Below are positions 37,947 to 44,894 of a stretch of 64,000 bases of DNA, piece after piece. The notes below the pieces were generated by a model. The model saw only the letters and a program-made list of their open reading frames with translations. It was not told the origin of the DNA and did no database searches. The stretch is from positions 1,240,001-1,304,000 of the forward strand of contig NZ_MZMO01000001.1 in assembly GCF_002240565.1 (NCBI RefSeq), written 5' to 3'. Both the position numbers and the translations under genes were made by a program. The stretch's first letter is position 1. The number at the start of each line of letters is the position of its first letter. Source of the stretch: Clavibacter michiganensis subsp. insidiosus (GTDB lineage: Bacteria; Actinomycetota; Actinomycetes; Actinomycetales; Microbacteriaceae).

Positions 37947-39094
37947 CAGCCGCGGTCCGCGGGGGCGGCGTCGGCCGATCCGGGCACGGGCGTCCCGGAG
38001 ACCGCGGCGCGCGCCTCGGACGGGCGCGTCGCGCGTCCGCCGCGCGGCACCGCGCCGTGGCCCTCGGGCACGCGCTCGCCCTCGCGGACCGGGCCGGGAG
38101 GGGTGCCGTCGCCGAACGGACGGCCGCCGAGCTCCTCGCGCCCGTGCGGCTCGAGCCAGCCCCAGGTCTCAGGACCTGTGGGCACGACGCGGGTCGGGTT
38201 GATGTCGGTGTGCGTCAGGTAGTAGTGCTGCTTGATCTGCACGAAGTCGATGGTGTCGCCGAAGCCGGGCGTCTGGAACAGGTCCCGAGCGTACGCCCAG
38301 AGCACGGGCATCTCGTCGAGCTTCTGCCGGTTGCACTTGAAGTGGCCGTGGTACACGGCGTCGAAGCGGGCGAGCGTCGTGAACAGGCGCACGTCGGCCT
38401 CGGTGATCGTGTCGCCCACGAGGTAGCGCTGCGTGGCGAGCCGGTCGCTCAGCCAGTCGAGGCGGGAGAAGAGGCGGTCGTAGGCCTTCTCGTACGCCTC
38501 CTGGGATCCGGCGAACCCGCAGCGGTACACGCCGTTGTTCACGTCGCGGAAGACGAGGTCGGCGACCTCGTCGATCTCGGCCCGCAGCGCGACGGGGTAG
38601 AGGTCGGGCGCGCCCTCGCGGTGGTGCTCGGTCCACTCGGTGGAGAGGTCGAGCGTGATCTGGGGGTAGTCGTTCGTGACGACCTGGCCGGAGGGGATGT
38701 CGACGAGCGCCGGCACCGTGATCCCGCGCGGGTAGTCGGGGAAGCGCGCGAAGAACGACTCCTGCAGGTGCTCCGTGCCGAGCACCGGGTCGCGTCCGTC
38801 GGGGTCGAGGTCGAAGGTCCAGCTGCGGGCGTCGTGCGTGGGGCCGGGGAGGCCCAGCGAGATCGCGTCCTCGAGGCCGAGCAGGCGCCGCACGATCACG
38901 GAGCGGTTCGCCCACGGGCAGGCGCGCGCCGCGACGAGGCGGTAGCGGCCGGCCTCGACGGGCCAGCCCTGCGAGCCGTCGCGGAGGATCCGGTCCTCGA
39001 TGTAGTTCGTGTCGCGGGTGAACTCACCCTCCTCGACGTAGCGGCCGGGAGCGCCCGCCTCGTTGCTGCCTGCGGGGGTCGCCTGATCCGTCAT
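37946..39094 (-). CDS. Glutathionyl-hydroquinone reductase-type (Xi) GST
   Basis: 382 aa. Xi-class signature: thioredoxin-fold active site AARACPWANRSVIVRRLLGLEDAISL with the catalytic Cys in CPWA (about residue 57), SWTFD, VPALVDIPSGQVVTNDYPQI, and the C-terminal helical domain with RYLVGDTITEADVRLFTTLARFDAVYHGHFKCN. Xi enzymes remove glutathione from glutathionyl-hydroquinones. Actinobacteria normally make mycothiol, so a mycothiol-conjugate substrate is plausible. The last 60 residues are a low-complexity tail not seen in E. coli YqjG. The ATG is 6 nt after a minus-strand TAGGGT. Confidence 0.92.
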   Translation of the reverse strand: MTDQATPAGSNEAGAPGRYVEEGEFTRDTNYIEDRILRDGSQGWPVEAGRYRLVAARACPWANRSVIVRRLLGLEDAISLGLPGPTHDARSWTFDLDPDGRDPVLGTEHLQESFFARFPDYPRGITVPALVDIPSGQVVTNDYPQITLDLSTEWTEHHREGAPDLYPVALRAEIDEVADLVFRDVNNGVYRCGFAGSQEAYEKAYDRLFSRLDWLSDRLATQRYLVGDTITEADVRLFTTLARFDAVYHGHFKCNRQKLDEMPVLWAYARDLFQTPGFGDTIDFVQIKQHYYLTHTDINPTRVVPTGPETWGWLEPHGREELGGRPFGDGTPPGPVREGERVPEGHGAVPRGGRATRPSEARAAVSGTPVPGSADAAPADRG

Positions 39095-39100
39095 GCATCC

Positions 39101-39106
39101 ACCCTA
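39101..39106 (-). promoter_or_regulatory. -10 element of the Xi-GST gene
   Basis: TAGGGT on the minus strand, 6 nt before the ATG at 39094; leaderless spacing. The downstream hydrolase-like gene is probably on the same transcript. Confidence 0.55.
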
Positions 39107-39161
39107 GGCCGGGGTCGCCGCGCCCGACCGGCCGCGGGCGCCGAGCGGCTCCCGCGTACCG

Positions 39162-39167
39162 TAAACT
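39162..39167 (+). promoter_or_regulatory. -10 element upstream of the SNF2 helicase
   Basis: TAAACT in the divergent spacer. Transcription from it would give the helicase a leader of about 195 nt that holds a small reading frame (39173-39337). Confidence 0.45.
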
Positions 39168-39172
39168 CCTCC

Positions 39173-39337
39173 ATGTGCCCGTCCTCCCCGAGGCGGCCGG
39201 GCGCAGGCGGCGGACCCACGTCCCACCCCCGACCCGGATCCCCGGTTGCTCGAGGCAGGTCCCCTCGCCACCGTCCGACCGCACGCGTCACCGTGCGCGA
39301 CGGGCGCGAAGTCCTTCCGATCCGGGAGCGCAGGTAG
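39173..39337 (+). CDS. Possible 54-aa upstream ORF of the helicase
   Basis: ATG five nt after the TAAACT hexamer, so it would be translated as a leaderless frame. The product is Pro/Arg/Gly-rich with no recognisable motif, and such composition arises easily in this GC-rich DNA. It ends 31 nt before the helicase ATG. It could be a regulatory leader ORF, or simply untranslated leader. Confidence 0.2.
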   Translation: MCPSSPRRPGAGGGPTSHPRPGSPVARGRSPRHRPTARVTVRDGREVLPIRERR

Positions 39338-39368
39338 CGCCTGGCCCCGGCAGTGAACAAGGAGTTGC

Positions 39369-41504
39369 ATGGCTCGCACCGGCCAGCGGCGGTCCTCCGC
39401 CCGCACGCGCACGATCGACAACGAGGGGCTCATCCCCGTACTGGCGCGTGCCGTGCGCGAGATCGAGCAGGCCGCCCAGCGCGGCAAGCTCAAGCCCGTC
39501 AACCGCACGAAGTTCCAGGTCATCGCCGTGCTGATGCGCGAGGAGCGCACGCACGCGAAGGACCCGGCCACGCCGCTCAGCGACCCCGAGCGCGCTGAGA
39601 CGCTCAAGCGCCTCGACGGCATCGCGAGCATCCTGGCCCGCACGGCCGCGCGCGACACCTCGGTGCTGCCGCTGCTGGATCCCGACGCCAAGCTCTCCGA
39701 GACGGCCCGCGCCATGCGCAAGCACATGCTGTTCGACGGCGGCGTCGAGATGGTCGTGGAGGAGGAGCCGGAGCCCGAGCCCGAGGATCCCGCGCTCGCC
39801 AAGCTGCACGAGCGCCAGGTCGTGCCGCCGTCGGTCAAGGCCCGCGTGCTCGCGAACCCGTTCCTCGAGCCCGACCTCGACCGGCCCGCGCCCGCCGCGC
39901 CGCCCACGCGCCTGCTGGCGAACTGGGAGCTGCTCGGCCCGCTGTTCAAGTCGTTCGAGTACGGCGCCGGCGGCGGCATCGCGAGCATGGACCTGCCCGA
40001 GAGCCCGCGCATCGACCGCCTGTCGCCGCAGAACCTCGAGCTCATGCGCCACCAGGCGCGCTTCCTCGAGAGCGTGCGCCTCGGCCACCGCGAGTTCCTG
40101 CTCGCCGACGAGCCCGGCCTCGGCAAGACCGCGCAGGCGCTGCTCGCCGCCTCCGTCGCGGACGCGTACCCGCTGCTCGTCGTCGTCCCGAACGTCGTGA
40201 AGATGAACTGGAAGCGCGAGGTGGAGCGCTGGACGCCGCACCGCCGCGCCACCGTGATCCACGGCGACGGGCTGGGGCTCGATGCCTTCGCCGACGTCGT
40301 CATCGTCAACTACGAGGTGCTCGACCGGCACATCGGCTGGCTGCGCACGCTCGGCTTCCGCGGCATGGTCGTCGACGAGGCGCACTTCATCAAGAACCTG
40401 CAGTCGCAGCGCTCGAAGTTCGTGCTCGCGCTCGCCGAGAGCATCCGGCAGCGACAGTCGAACCCGCTGCTCATGGCGCTCACGGGCACGCCGCTCATCA
40501 ACGACATCGACGACTTCCGCGCCATCTGGCAGTTCCTCGGCTGGATCGACGGCGACAAGCCCACGTCGCGCCTCATGGCCGAGCTGGAGGAGGCGGGCCT
40601 GACGCCCGCCGACCCCGGCTTCTTCGCCGAGGCCCGGCGCGCGGTCATCGACCTCGGCATCGTGCGTCGCCGCAAGATCGACGTGGCGACCGACCTGCCG
40701 TCCAAGCGCATCGCGGACCTCCCGGTCGAGCTCGACGACGACCTGGGCCGCTCCATCCGCCAGGCCGAGCGCGAGCTCGCGGCGCGTCTCGTCAAGCGCT
40801 TCACGGCGCTCGTCGGCGCGCGCGGCACCACGGTCGCCGATGTCATGGACGGACCGGCGTCCGAGCGGGCGAGCCTCGTGCGGCTCGTGGCGCAGTCCGA
40901 GCTCGACGAGGCCAAGGCGCAGAAGACCGGCGAGAACGTGTTCACCATGGTCCGCCGCATCGGCCAGGCGAAGGCCGTGCTCGCGGCCGACTACGCCGCC
41001 CAGCTCGCGCGCTCCGTGGGCAAGGTCGTGTTCTTCGCGAAGCACGTCGACGTGATGGACCAGGCCGAGGCCACGTTCGCCAAGCGGGAGCTGAAGAGCG
41101 TGTCGATCCGCGGCGACCAGTCGCCGGCCGCGCGCCAGAACGCGATCGACTCCTTCCAGAACGACCCCGAGGTCAAGGTCGTGGTCTGCTCGCTCACCGC
41201 GGCGGGCGTCGGCCTCAACCTGCAGGCCGCGTCGAACGTGGTGCTCGCGGAGCTCAGCTGGACGAGCGCGGAGCAGACGCAGGCCATCGACCGCGTGCAC
41301 CGCATCGGCCAGGAGGAGCCCGTCACCGCGTGGCGGATCATCGCGGCGCAGACGATCGACGCGAAGATCGCGGAGCTCATCGACAGCAAGGCGGGCCTCG
41401 CGGCGCGCGCGCTCGACGGCGAGGACTTCGACGAGGCCGGATCCACGTCCGTGCAGCTCGACGCCCTGTCGCACCTGCTCGAGGAGGCGCTCGCCGCGGG
41501 CTGA
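39369..41504 (+). CDS. SNF2/RapA-like DEAD-type helicase
   Basis: 711 aa ATP-dependent DNA translocase. An N-terminal 200-residue region of unknown role (acidic stretch EEEPEPEPEDP near 137) precedes the motor. Motor motifs: I DEPGLGKTAQALLAASVADAYPLLVVVP (about residues 245-272), II DEAH (VVDEAHFIKN), III LTGTPLINDIDDFRAIWQFLG, IV VVFFAKHVDVMDQ, V CSLTAAGVGLNLQAASNVV and VI QAIDRVHRIGQEEPV. ATG with AAGGAG 6 nt upstream. The last 67 codons and the terminator are repeated about 1.35 kb downstream. Chromatin-type remodelling or RNA polymerase recycling are possible roles; no partner is evident. Confidence 0.9.
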   Translation: MARTGQRRSSARTRTIDNEGLIPVLARAVREIEQAAQRGKLKPVNRTKFQVIAVLMREERTHAKDPATPLSDPERAETLKRLDGIASILARTAARDTSVLPLLDPDAKLSETARAMRKHMLFDGGVEMVVEEEPEPEPEDPALAKLHERQVVPPSVKARVLANPFLEPDLDRPAPAAPPTRLLANWELLGPLFKSFEYGAGGGIASMDLPESPRIDRLSPQNLELMRHQARFLESVRLGHREFLLADEPGLGKTAQALLAASVADAYPLLVVVPNVVKMNWKREVERWTPHRRATVIHGDGLGLDAFADVVIVNYEVLDRHIGWLRTLGFRGMVVDEAHFIKNLQSQRSKFVLALAESIRQRQSNPLLMALTGTPLINDIDDFRAIWQFLGWIDGDKPTSRLMAELEEAGLTPADPGFFAEARRAVIDLGIVRRRKIDVATDLPSKRIADLPVELDDDLGRSIRQAERELAARLVKRFTALVGARGTTVADVMDGPASERASLVRLVAQSELDEAKAQKTGENVFTMVRRIGQAKAVLAADYAAQLARSVGKVVFFAKHVDVMDQAEATFAKRELKSVSIRGDQSPAARQNAIDSFQNDPEVKVVVCSLTAAGVGLNLQAASNVVLAELSWTSAEQTQAIDRVHRIGQEEPVTAWRIIAAQTIDAKIAELIDSKAGLAARALDGEDFDEAGSTSVQLDALSHLLEEALAAG

Positions 41505-41566
41505 TCCGCGATCCGCTCCACGGCGACGCCCCCGCGGCCTGCTGGTCGCGGGGGCGTCGTGCGTGC
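41301..41566 (+). repeat. Left copy of helicase-3'-end direct repeat
   Basis: 266 bp covering the last 68 codons of the helicase plus its terminator. It is nearly identical to 42652-42916. Within the coding part upstream of the last codons, the differences seen are synonymous third-base changes (GCC/GCG, CTG/CTC, CTC/CTG). Confidence 0.92.
41524..41559 (+). terminator. Helicase terminator hairpin
   Basis: Perfect 13-bp stem CGACGCCCCCGCG / CGCGGGGGCGTCG with a 10-nt loop, 20 nt after the helicase stop. A second, slightly decayed copy (11-bp stem with one G-U pair) is at 42876-42907. Confidence 0.8.
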
Positions 41567-41594
41567 CGCGGAGAGCGGCACCGATCGTATTTCG

Positions 41595-41822
41595 CTACTT
41601 CTCCTTCGTTCGGCCGAATATTCCGGGCAGTTTCAAGAACATCAAGTAGCTGAGGGCGAATAAGGGTAGGGCGAACAGACCTGCGGGGAACGTTCGATCC
41701 TGTGCGCTAGTGCCCGCGGCGAGTGGCGCGACGACCAGCACGCAGAACAGGTAGAAGGCCGTGACTATTCCTGACGAAACGACCGCGCGTACGCGGCGTC
41801 GGTGGGTAGATCGATCAGTCAT
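41595..41822 (-). CDS. Two-helix small membrane protein of the cassette
   Basis: 75 aa, not recognised. Two membrane segments: VVSSGIVTAFYLFCVLVVAPLAAG (residues about 13-36) and GLFALPLFALSYLMFLKLPGIF (about 48-69), with basic residues at both ends, so both termini should face the cytoplasm. The ATG overlaps the 3' end of the upstream secreted-protein gene by 8 nt, so the two are translated together. An immunity or anchoring partner for the secreted protein is a reasonable guess from the layout only. Base composition is much less GC-rich than the neighbours. Confidence 0.72.
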   Translation of the reverse strand: MTDRSTHRRRVRAVVSSGIVTAFYLFCVLVVAPLAAGTSAQDRTFPAGLFALPLFALSYLMFLKLPGIFGRTKEK

Positions 41823-42429
41823 TCCTACACTGCCCTTCGAGGCTTAGGATATAGATGCGATAATTTTGATTGTTCGGGCAGACTCCGTGCGCCACGGCTA
41901 TGGCGACGATGGTGAAGCCGAGACCCGCGCCGGCGAGGCATGCAGCGCCGCCGCTTTCGGGCCCGAGGGCCAAGCAGATCGCGCCTGCGAGTGAACCTGC
42001 TGCGGCAGTGGCACCTGCTGCTTGTTCAGTCGAATCCAGGCTGATGTAGGGAAAAGGGTCGGAGCCGAAGGCCACCGATGAGGCTTCCAGTGCACGTTTT
42101 GTGCCCGTCTCTGTGATCACTTCCCCTGCCGAGTCATAGGTGAATGACATTTCGACGTGAGGGGTGATGTGATAAGTGACGCGCTGCCCAGCCGGCGTGA
42201 CTTCGGTGACGCGTTCCGCGGGCCCGGATCGTAGGTCTCTACCGACCTCAGCGAGGCGTTGAGGAGATAGGGAGGTATGAGACAACGGTGTTGTAGTCGA
42301 ATGCGCACCCGCGCGTGACAGGAGCTCCACTCGCTCTGATGCGGATGCCGAAAGGGCTGGTATGAAGACGATCGAGCCTAAAGCTAATGTCGCTATCACG
42401 ACTGTTCGTGTCAGCGCAGACTTTCTCAT
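41815..42429 (-). CDS. Secreted protein of unknown function, cassette-borne
   Basis: 204 aa, family not recognised. A Sec signal peptide is clear: basic MRKSALTRT, hydrophobic VVIATLALGSIVFIPAL, cleavage after SASA (about residue 27). The mature part has a central beta-rich region (VTPAGQRVTYHITPHVEMSFTYDSAGEVITETG) and a C-terminal Gly/Ala-rich hydrophobic segment (ATAAAGSLAGAICLALG, GAACLAGAGLGFTIVAIAVAHGVC) with four cysteines in all. The hydrophobic end suggests membrane insertion, as in bacteriocin-like effectors. Start at 42429, with GGAGAA 6 nt ahead. Overlaps the two-helix protein gene downstream. Transferred DNA by base composition. Confidence 0.78.
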   Translation of the reverse strand: MRKSALTRTVVIATLALGSIVFIPALSASASERVELLSRAGAHSTTTPLSHTSLSPQRLAEVGRDLRSGPAERVTEVTPAGQRVTYHITPHVEMSFTYDSAGEVITETGTKRALEASSVAFGSDPFPYISLDSTEQAAGATAAAGSLAGAICLALGPESGGAACLAGAGLGFTIVAIAVAHGVCPNNQNYRIYILSLEGQCRND

Positions 42430-42651
42430 TATGTTCTCCAATGGGTCGGGGAAGCGAATGATCCTCGCGCGTTGCCCGGCGGGTGTGACTTGTCCACAGC
42501 GGTAGGCGCCAGTCATCGAGGTGCGCTACCGGAGTGGAGATGCGGAGAAGTACTGCGAGGCTGTCAGGCGGCCTCGGCCCTTCGAAAGGCGCTTCGCGAC
42601 TCAGGCAGGTCGGCGGCCGGAGCCGCCCACCTGCTGGTCGCGAAAGCATTG

Positions 42652-42852
42652 CGCATCGGCCAGGAGGAGCCCGTCACCGCGTGGCGGATCATCGCGGCGC
42701 AGACGATCGACGCGAAGATCGCGGAGCTCATCGACAGCAAGGCGGGCCTCGCGGCGCGCGCGCTCGACGGCGAGGACTTCGACGAGGCCGGATCCACGTC
42801 CGTGCAGCTCGACGCGCTCTCGCACCTCCTCGAGGAGGCGCTGGCCGCGTAG
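42652..42852 (+). pseudogene. Detached 3' fragment of the SNF2 helicase gene
   Basis: Encodes the last 66 residues of the helicase in frame (from RIGQEEPVTAWRIIAAQTIDAKIAEL), with no start codon of its own within the homologous part, followed by the duplicated terminator. Against the copy joined to the helicase, the internal coding differences are synonymous, and the C-terminal Gly is missing. It is a displaced gene end, not a working gene. An in-frame run upstream to 42472 has unrelated sequence and no convincing ribosome site. Confidence 0.88.
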
Positions 42853-42916
42853 CTGTCGCGATCCGCTCGACGACTATGCCCCCGCGGCCTGCTGGTCGCG
42901 GGGGCGTCGTGCGTGC
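42652..42916 (+). repeat. Right copy of helicase-3'-end direct repeat
   Basis: 265 bp, partner of 41301-41566. The 13-bp word CCTGCTGGTCGCG of the terminator loop occurs in both copies and a third time at 42630-42642, just before this copy starts, marking a likely breakpoint. Confidence 0.92.
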
Positions 42917-42924
42917 GGCGGACG

Positions 42925-43131
42925 CTAGTCGTCCCGACGTCGCCGTTCCGCAGCCCGCCGAATGAGATAGGCGGCGGGGAAGACGACGGCGGCGCCTACG
43001 AGCGCCGCGGCGAGATGCTCCATCGTCGGAGTTCCGCCGACCAGGGGCACCACGATCAGCTGCGACACGAGGACGAAGGCCGTGAGGATGGCCGCGTCCC
43101 GCAGGGCACGGCGGGCGCTGTACTGGGGCAT
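42925..43131 (-). CDS. Two-helix small membrane protein
   Basis: 68 aa, not recognised. Membrane segments AAILTAFVLVSQLIVVPLVGG (residues about 13-33) and LAAALVGAAVVFPAAYLI (about 40-57), basic C-terminal tail (RRAAERRRRDD). Its plan matches the cassette two-helix protein (helix, short loop, helix, charged tail), though the sequences are not obviously alike. GC-rich and host-like. It lies right after the displaced helicase end, so it was probably the original neighbour of the helicase. Confidence 0.65.
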   Translation of the reverse strand: MPQYSARRALRDAAILTAFVLVSQLIVVPLVGGTPTMEHLAAALVGAAVVFPAAYLIRRAAERRRRDD

Positions 43132-43185
43132 GCGCCCAGGATGCGCGGCGGACGCGGGCGGGGTGCGGACGCTCCCCAGTGCCGC

Positions 43186-43362
43186 TCAGCCGCGCTCGGC
43201 CTTCCTTCGCGCCCGCTCGGCCCTGCGGGCAGCGCGGCGCTCGCGGGCCACGGCGTCCTGGGCGTCCTGCGTGGGATTCGAGCGGGAGGTGCCGATGACG
43301 GCGAAGACGATGAGGACGACGACGGCAGGCATCACCACGTAGATCAGGATCATGGGGACCAC
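43186..43362 (-). CDS. Small single-helix protein with Ala/Arg-rich tail
   Basis: 58 aa, too short for most gene callers. One N-terminal membrane helix (MILIYVVMPAVVVLIVFAVIG) is followed by SRSNPTQDAQDAVARE and a tail rich in Arg and Ala (RRAARRAERARRKAERG) that may form a charged helix in the cytoplasm. The GTG at 43362 has GAGGAG 5 nt upstream, the best ribosome site in this stretch, and gives three residues before the ATG at 43353. No family recognised. Confidence 0.6.
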   Translation of the reverse strand: MVPMILIYVVMPAVVVLIVFAVIGTSRSNPTQDAQDAVARERRAARRAERARRKAERG

Positions 43363-43402
43363 GGCAGCTCCTCGGGTGGGTCCAGGCGAGCGTACCGCCG
43401 GC

Positions 43403-44782
43403 TCAGTCCTCGAGGGCCGCGCCGCGGAGGTCCGGCAGGGTGAGCGCGGCGACGGCAGCCAGCGCGAAGACGGCCGCGAAGACGCCGAACGGGAGTGCGA
43501 CGCCGCCGAGCGCGAGGAGCGGCGGCACGCACAGCGGCGCGGCGATCGAGGCGAGGCGACCGAAGCCCGCGGCGCTGCCCGCGCCCGTCGCGCGCACCCG
43601 GGTCGGGTAGAGCTCGGGCGTCACGGCGTAGAGCGCGCCCCACGCGCCGAGGTTCGAGAACGACATGAGGGCGCCGAACACGAGGATCGCCGTCACGGAG
43701 TCCGCGGTGCCGAAGAGGCCGGCCGAGACGGCGGATCCGGCGAGGAAGACGGCGAGGGTGACCCGCCGCCCCCACCGCTCGACGAGCCAGGCGGAGACCG
43801 CGTAGCCGGGCAGCTGCGCGAGCGTGATGAGCAGCGTGTACTCGAACGACCGCACGAGCGAGAAGCCTTGCGCGACCAGCAGCGTCGGCAGCCAGATGAA
43901 GGCGCCGTAGTAGGCGAAGTTGACGCAGAACCACACGATCCAGAGCGAGAGCGTGCGGCGGCGGAGGCGCGCGCCGAAGAGGCGCTCGCGGGGTCCGGCG
44001 TCGGGGGCGGCCGCGGCGGTCTCGCTGCCGACCGCGGCGTACGCGATCCGGGCCTCGGCCGTCGAACCCATGGCACCGTCCGTCGCGGGATCCGCCCCCG
44101 CCGCCACCTCGAGGTCGCGCACCACGCGCTCCGCCTCCCGGTGCCGGCCCTTCCCCTCCAGGAACCGCACCGACTCCGGCAGGCGCAGCCGCACGACGAT
44201 GGCCCACACCGCGGGCACGGCGCCGAGCGCGAGCGCCCAGCGCCAGCCGTCGTCGCTCGCGGGGATCACGAGGTAGCCGATGAGCGCGGCCGCCGTCCAG
44301 CCGACGGCCCACGACGACTCGAGGATCACGATGACGCGCCCCCGGATCCGGGCGGGCGAGAACTCGCTGACGAGCGTGGACGCGACCGGCAGCTCGGCGC
44401 CGAGCCCGAGGCCGACCACGAAGCGGAGCGCGATGAGCGCGCCCACGGACAACGCGAGCGCCGAGACGCCCGTGGCCACGCCGTAGACGAGCAGCGTGAG
44501 CGCGAACACCTGGCGGCGGCCGATGCGGTCGGCGACCAGGCCGCCGACGCTCGCCCCGATCGCCATGCCGAGGAACCCGGCGGACGCGACGAGGCCGAGC
44601 TGCCCGGCGTCCGCCTCCCACACGACGGCCAGCTGCGCGATGACGAACGAGATGAGCCCGACGTCCATCGCGTCGAGCGCCCAGCCGACGCCGCTGCCGC
44701 CGAGGATGCGGGAGTGGGCGCGGGTCCAGGGGAGTCCGTCGAGGCGCTGGGCGCGCGTGCGCGGCGGGGAGGTGGTGGTCAT
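43403..44782 (-). CDS. MFS transporter, NiaP/aromatic-acid-symporter-like
   Basis: 459 aa, twelve membrane segments. The first helix has the GWALDAMDVGLISFVIAQ motif of the SV2/NiaP/AAHS group, followed by the MFS signature GGLVADRIGRRQVF, RFVVGLGLGAELPVASTLVSEF and RLRLPESVRFLEGKGR before the central loop, which is long and acidic (about residues 205-255). The group imports niacin, aromatic acids or sugars; substrate not determinable. The gene lies directly downstream of the cupin gene but has its own minus-strand TACGCT at 44856-44861. Confidence 0.87.
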   Translation of the reverse strand: MTTTSPPRTRAQRLDGLPWTRAHSRILGGSGVGWALDAMDVGLISFVIAQLAVVWEADAGQLGLVASAGFLGMAIGASVGGLVADRIGRRQVFALTLLVYGVATGVSALALSVGALIALRFVVGLGLGAELPVASTLVSEFSPARIRGRVIVILESSWAVGWTAAALIGYLVIPASDDGWRWALALGAVPAVWAIVVRLRLPESVRFLEGKGRHREAERVVRDLEVAAGADPATDGAMGSTAEARIAYAAVGSETAAAAPDAGPRERLFGARLRRRTLSLWIVWFCVNFAYYGAFIWLPTLLVAQGFSLVRSFEYTLLITLAQLPGYAVSAWLVERWGRRVTLAVFLAGSAVSAGLFGTADSVTAILVFGALMSFSNLGAWGALYAVTPELYPTRVRATGAGSAAGFGRLASIAAPLCVPPLLALGGVALPFGVFAAVFALAAVAALTLPDLRGAALED

Positions 44783-44855
44783 GGTCCTGGCTTCCGGGAG
44801 GGCGCTCGGGCGGTCGCGCGCCTCGCGGGGAGGAGGAGGCGCTCGCGGTGGGACG

Positions 44856-44861
44856 AGCGTA
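44856..44861 (-). promoter_or_regulatory. -10 element of the MFS transporter gene
   Basis: TACGCT on the minus strand in the cupin-MFS spacer, about 74 nt before the MFS ATG. Confidence 0.35.
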
Positions 44862-44894
44862 GCGCCGGGGCGGGCCGCAGCCCGCCCCGGGACG

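Larger units (their letters stand above)
41567..42651. mobile_element. Low-GC cassette flanked by helicase-end direct repeats
   Basis: About 1.1 kb of visibly lower GC lies between two direct copies of the helicase 3' end (41301-41566 and 42652-42916; repeat period 1,351 bp). It holds a secreted-protein gene and an overlapping two-helix membrane-protein gene, both on the minus strand, and lacks the GGATCC words common elsewhere. Insertion at a gene 3' end with duplication of that end is typical of integrative cassettes, but no integrase or transposase is present. Homologous recombination carrying a second helicase allele could give the same picture. Boundaries are those of the unique sequence. 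Confidence 0.6.

Noticed and set aside
42472..42651. A real gene start for the 126-codon frame ending at 42852
   Set aside because: The first 60 codons match nothing and overlap the upstream region of the secreted-protein gene; only the helicase fragment is meaningful.
41505..42924. Insertion sequence or transposon
   Set aside because: No transposase, no terminal inverted repeats and no short target duplication; the flanks are long direct repeats of a gene end instead.
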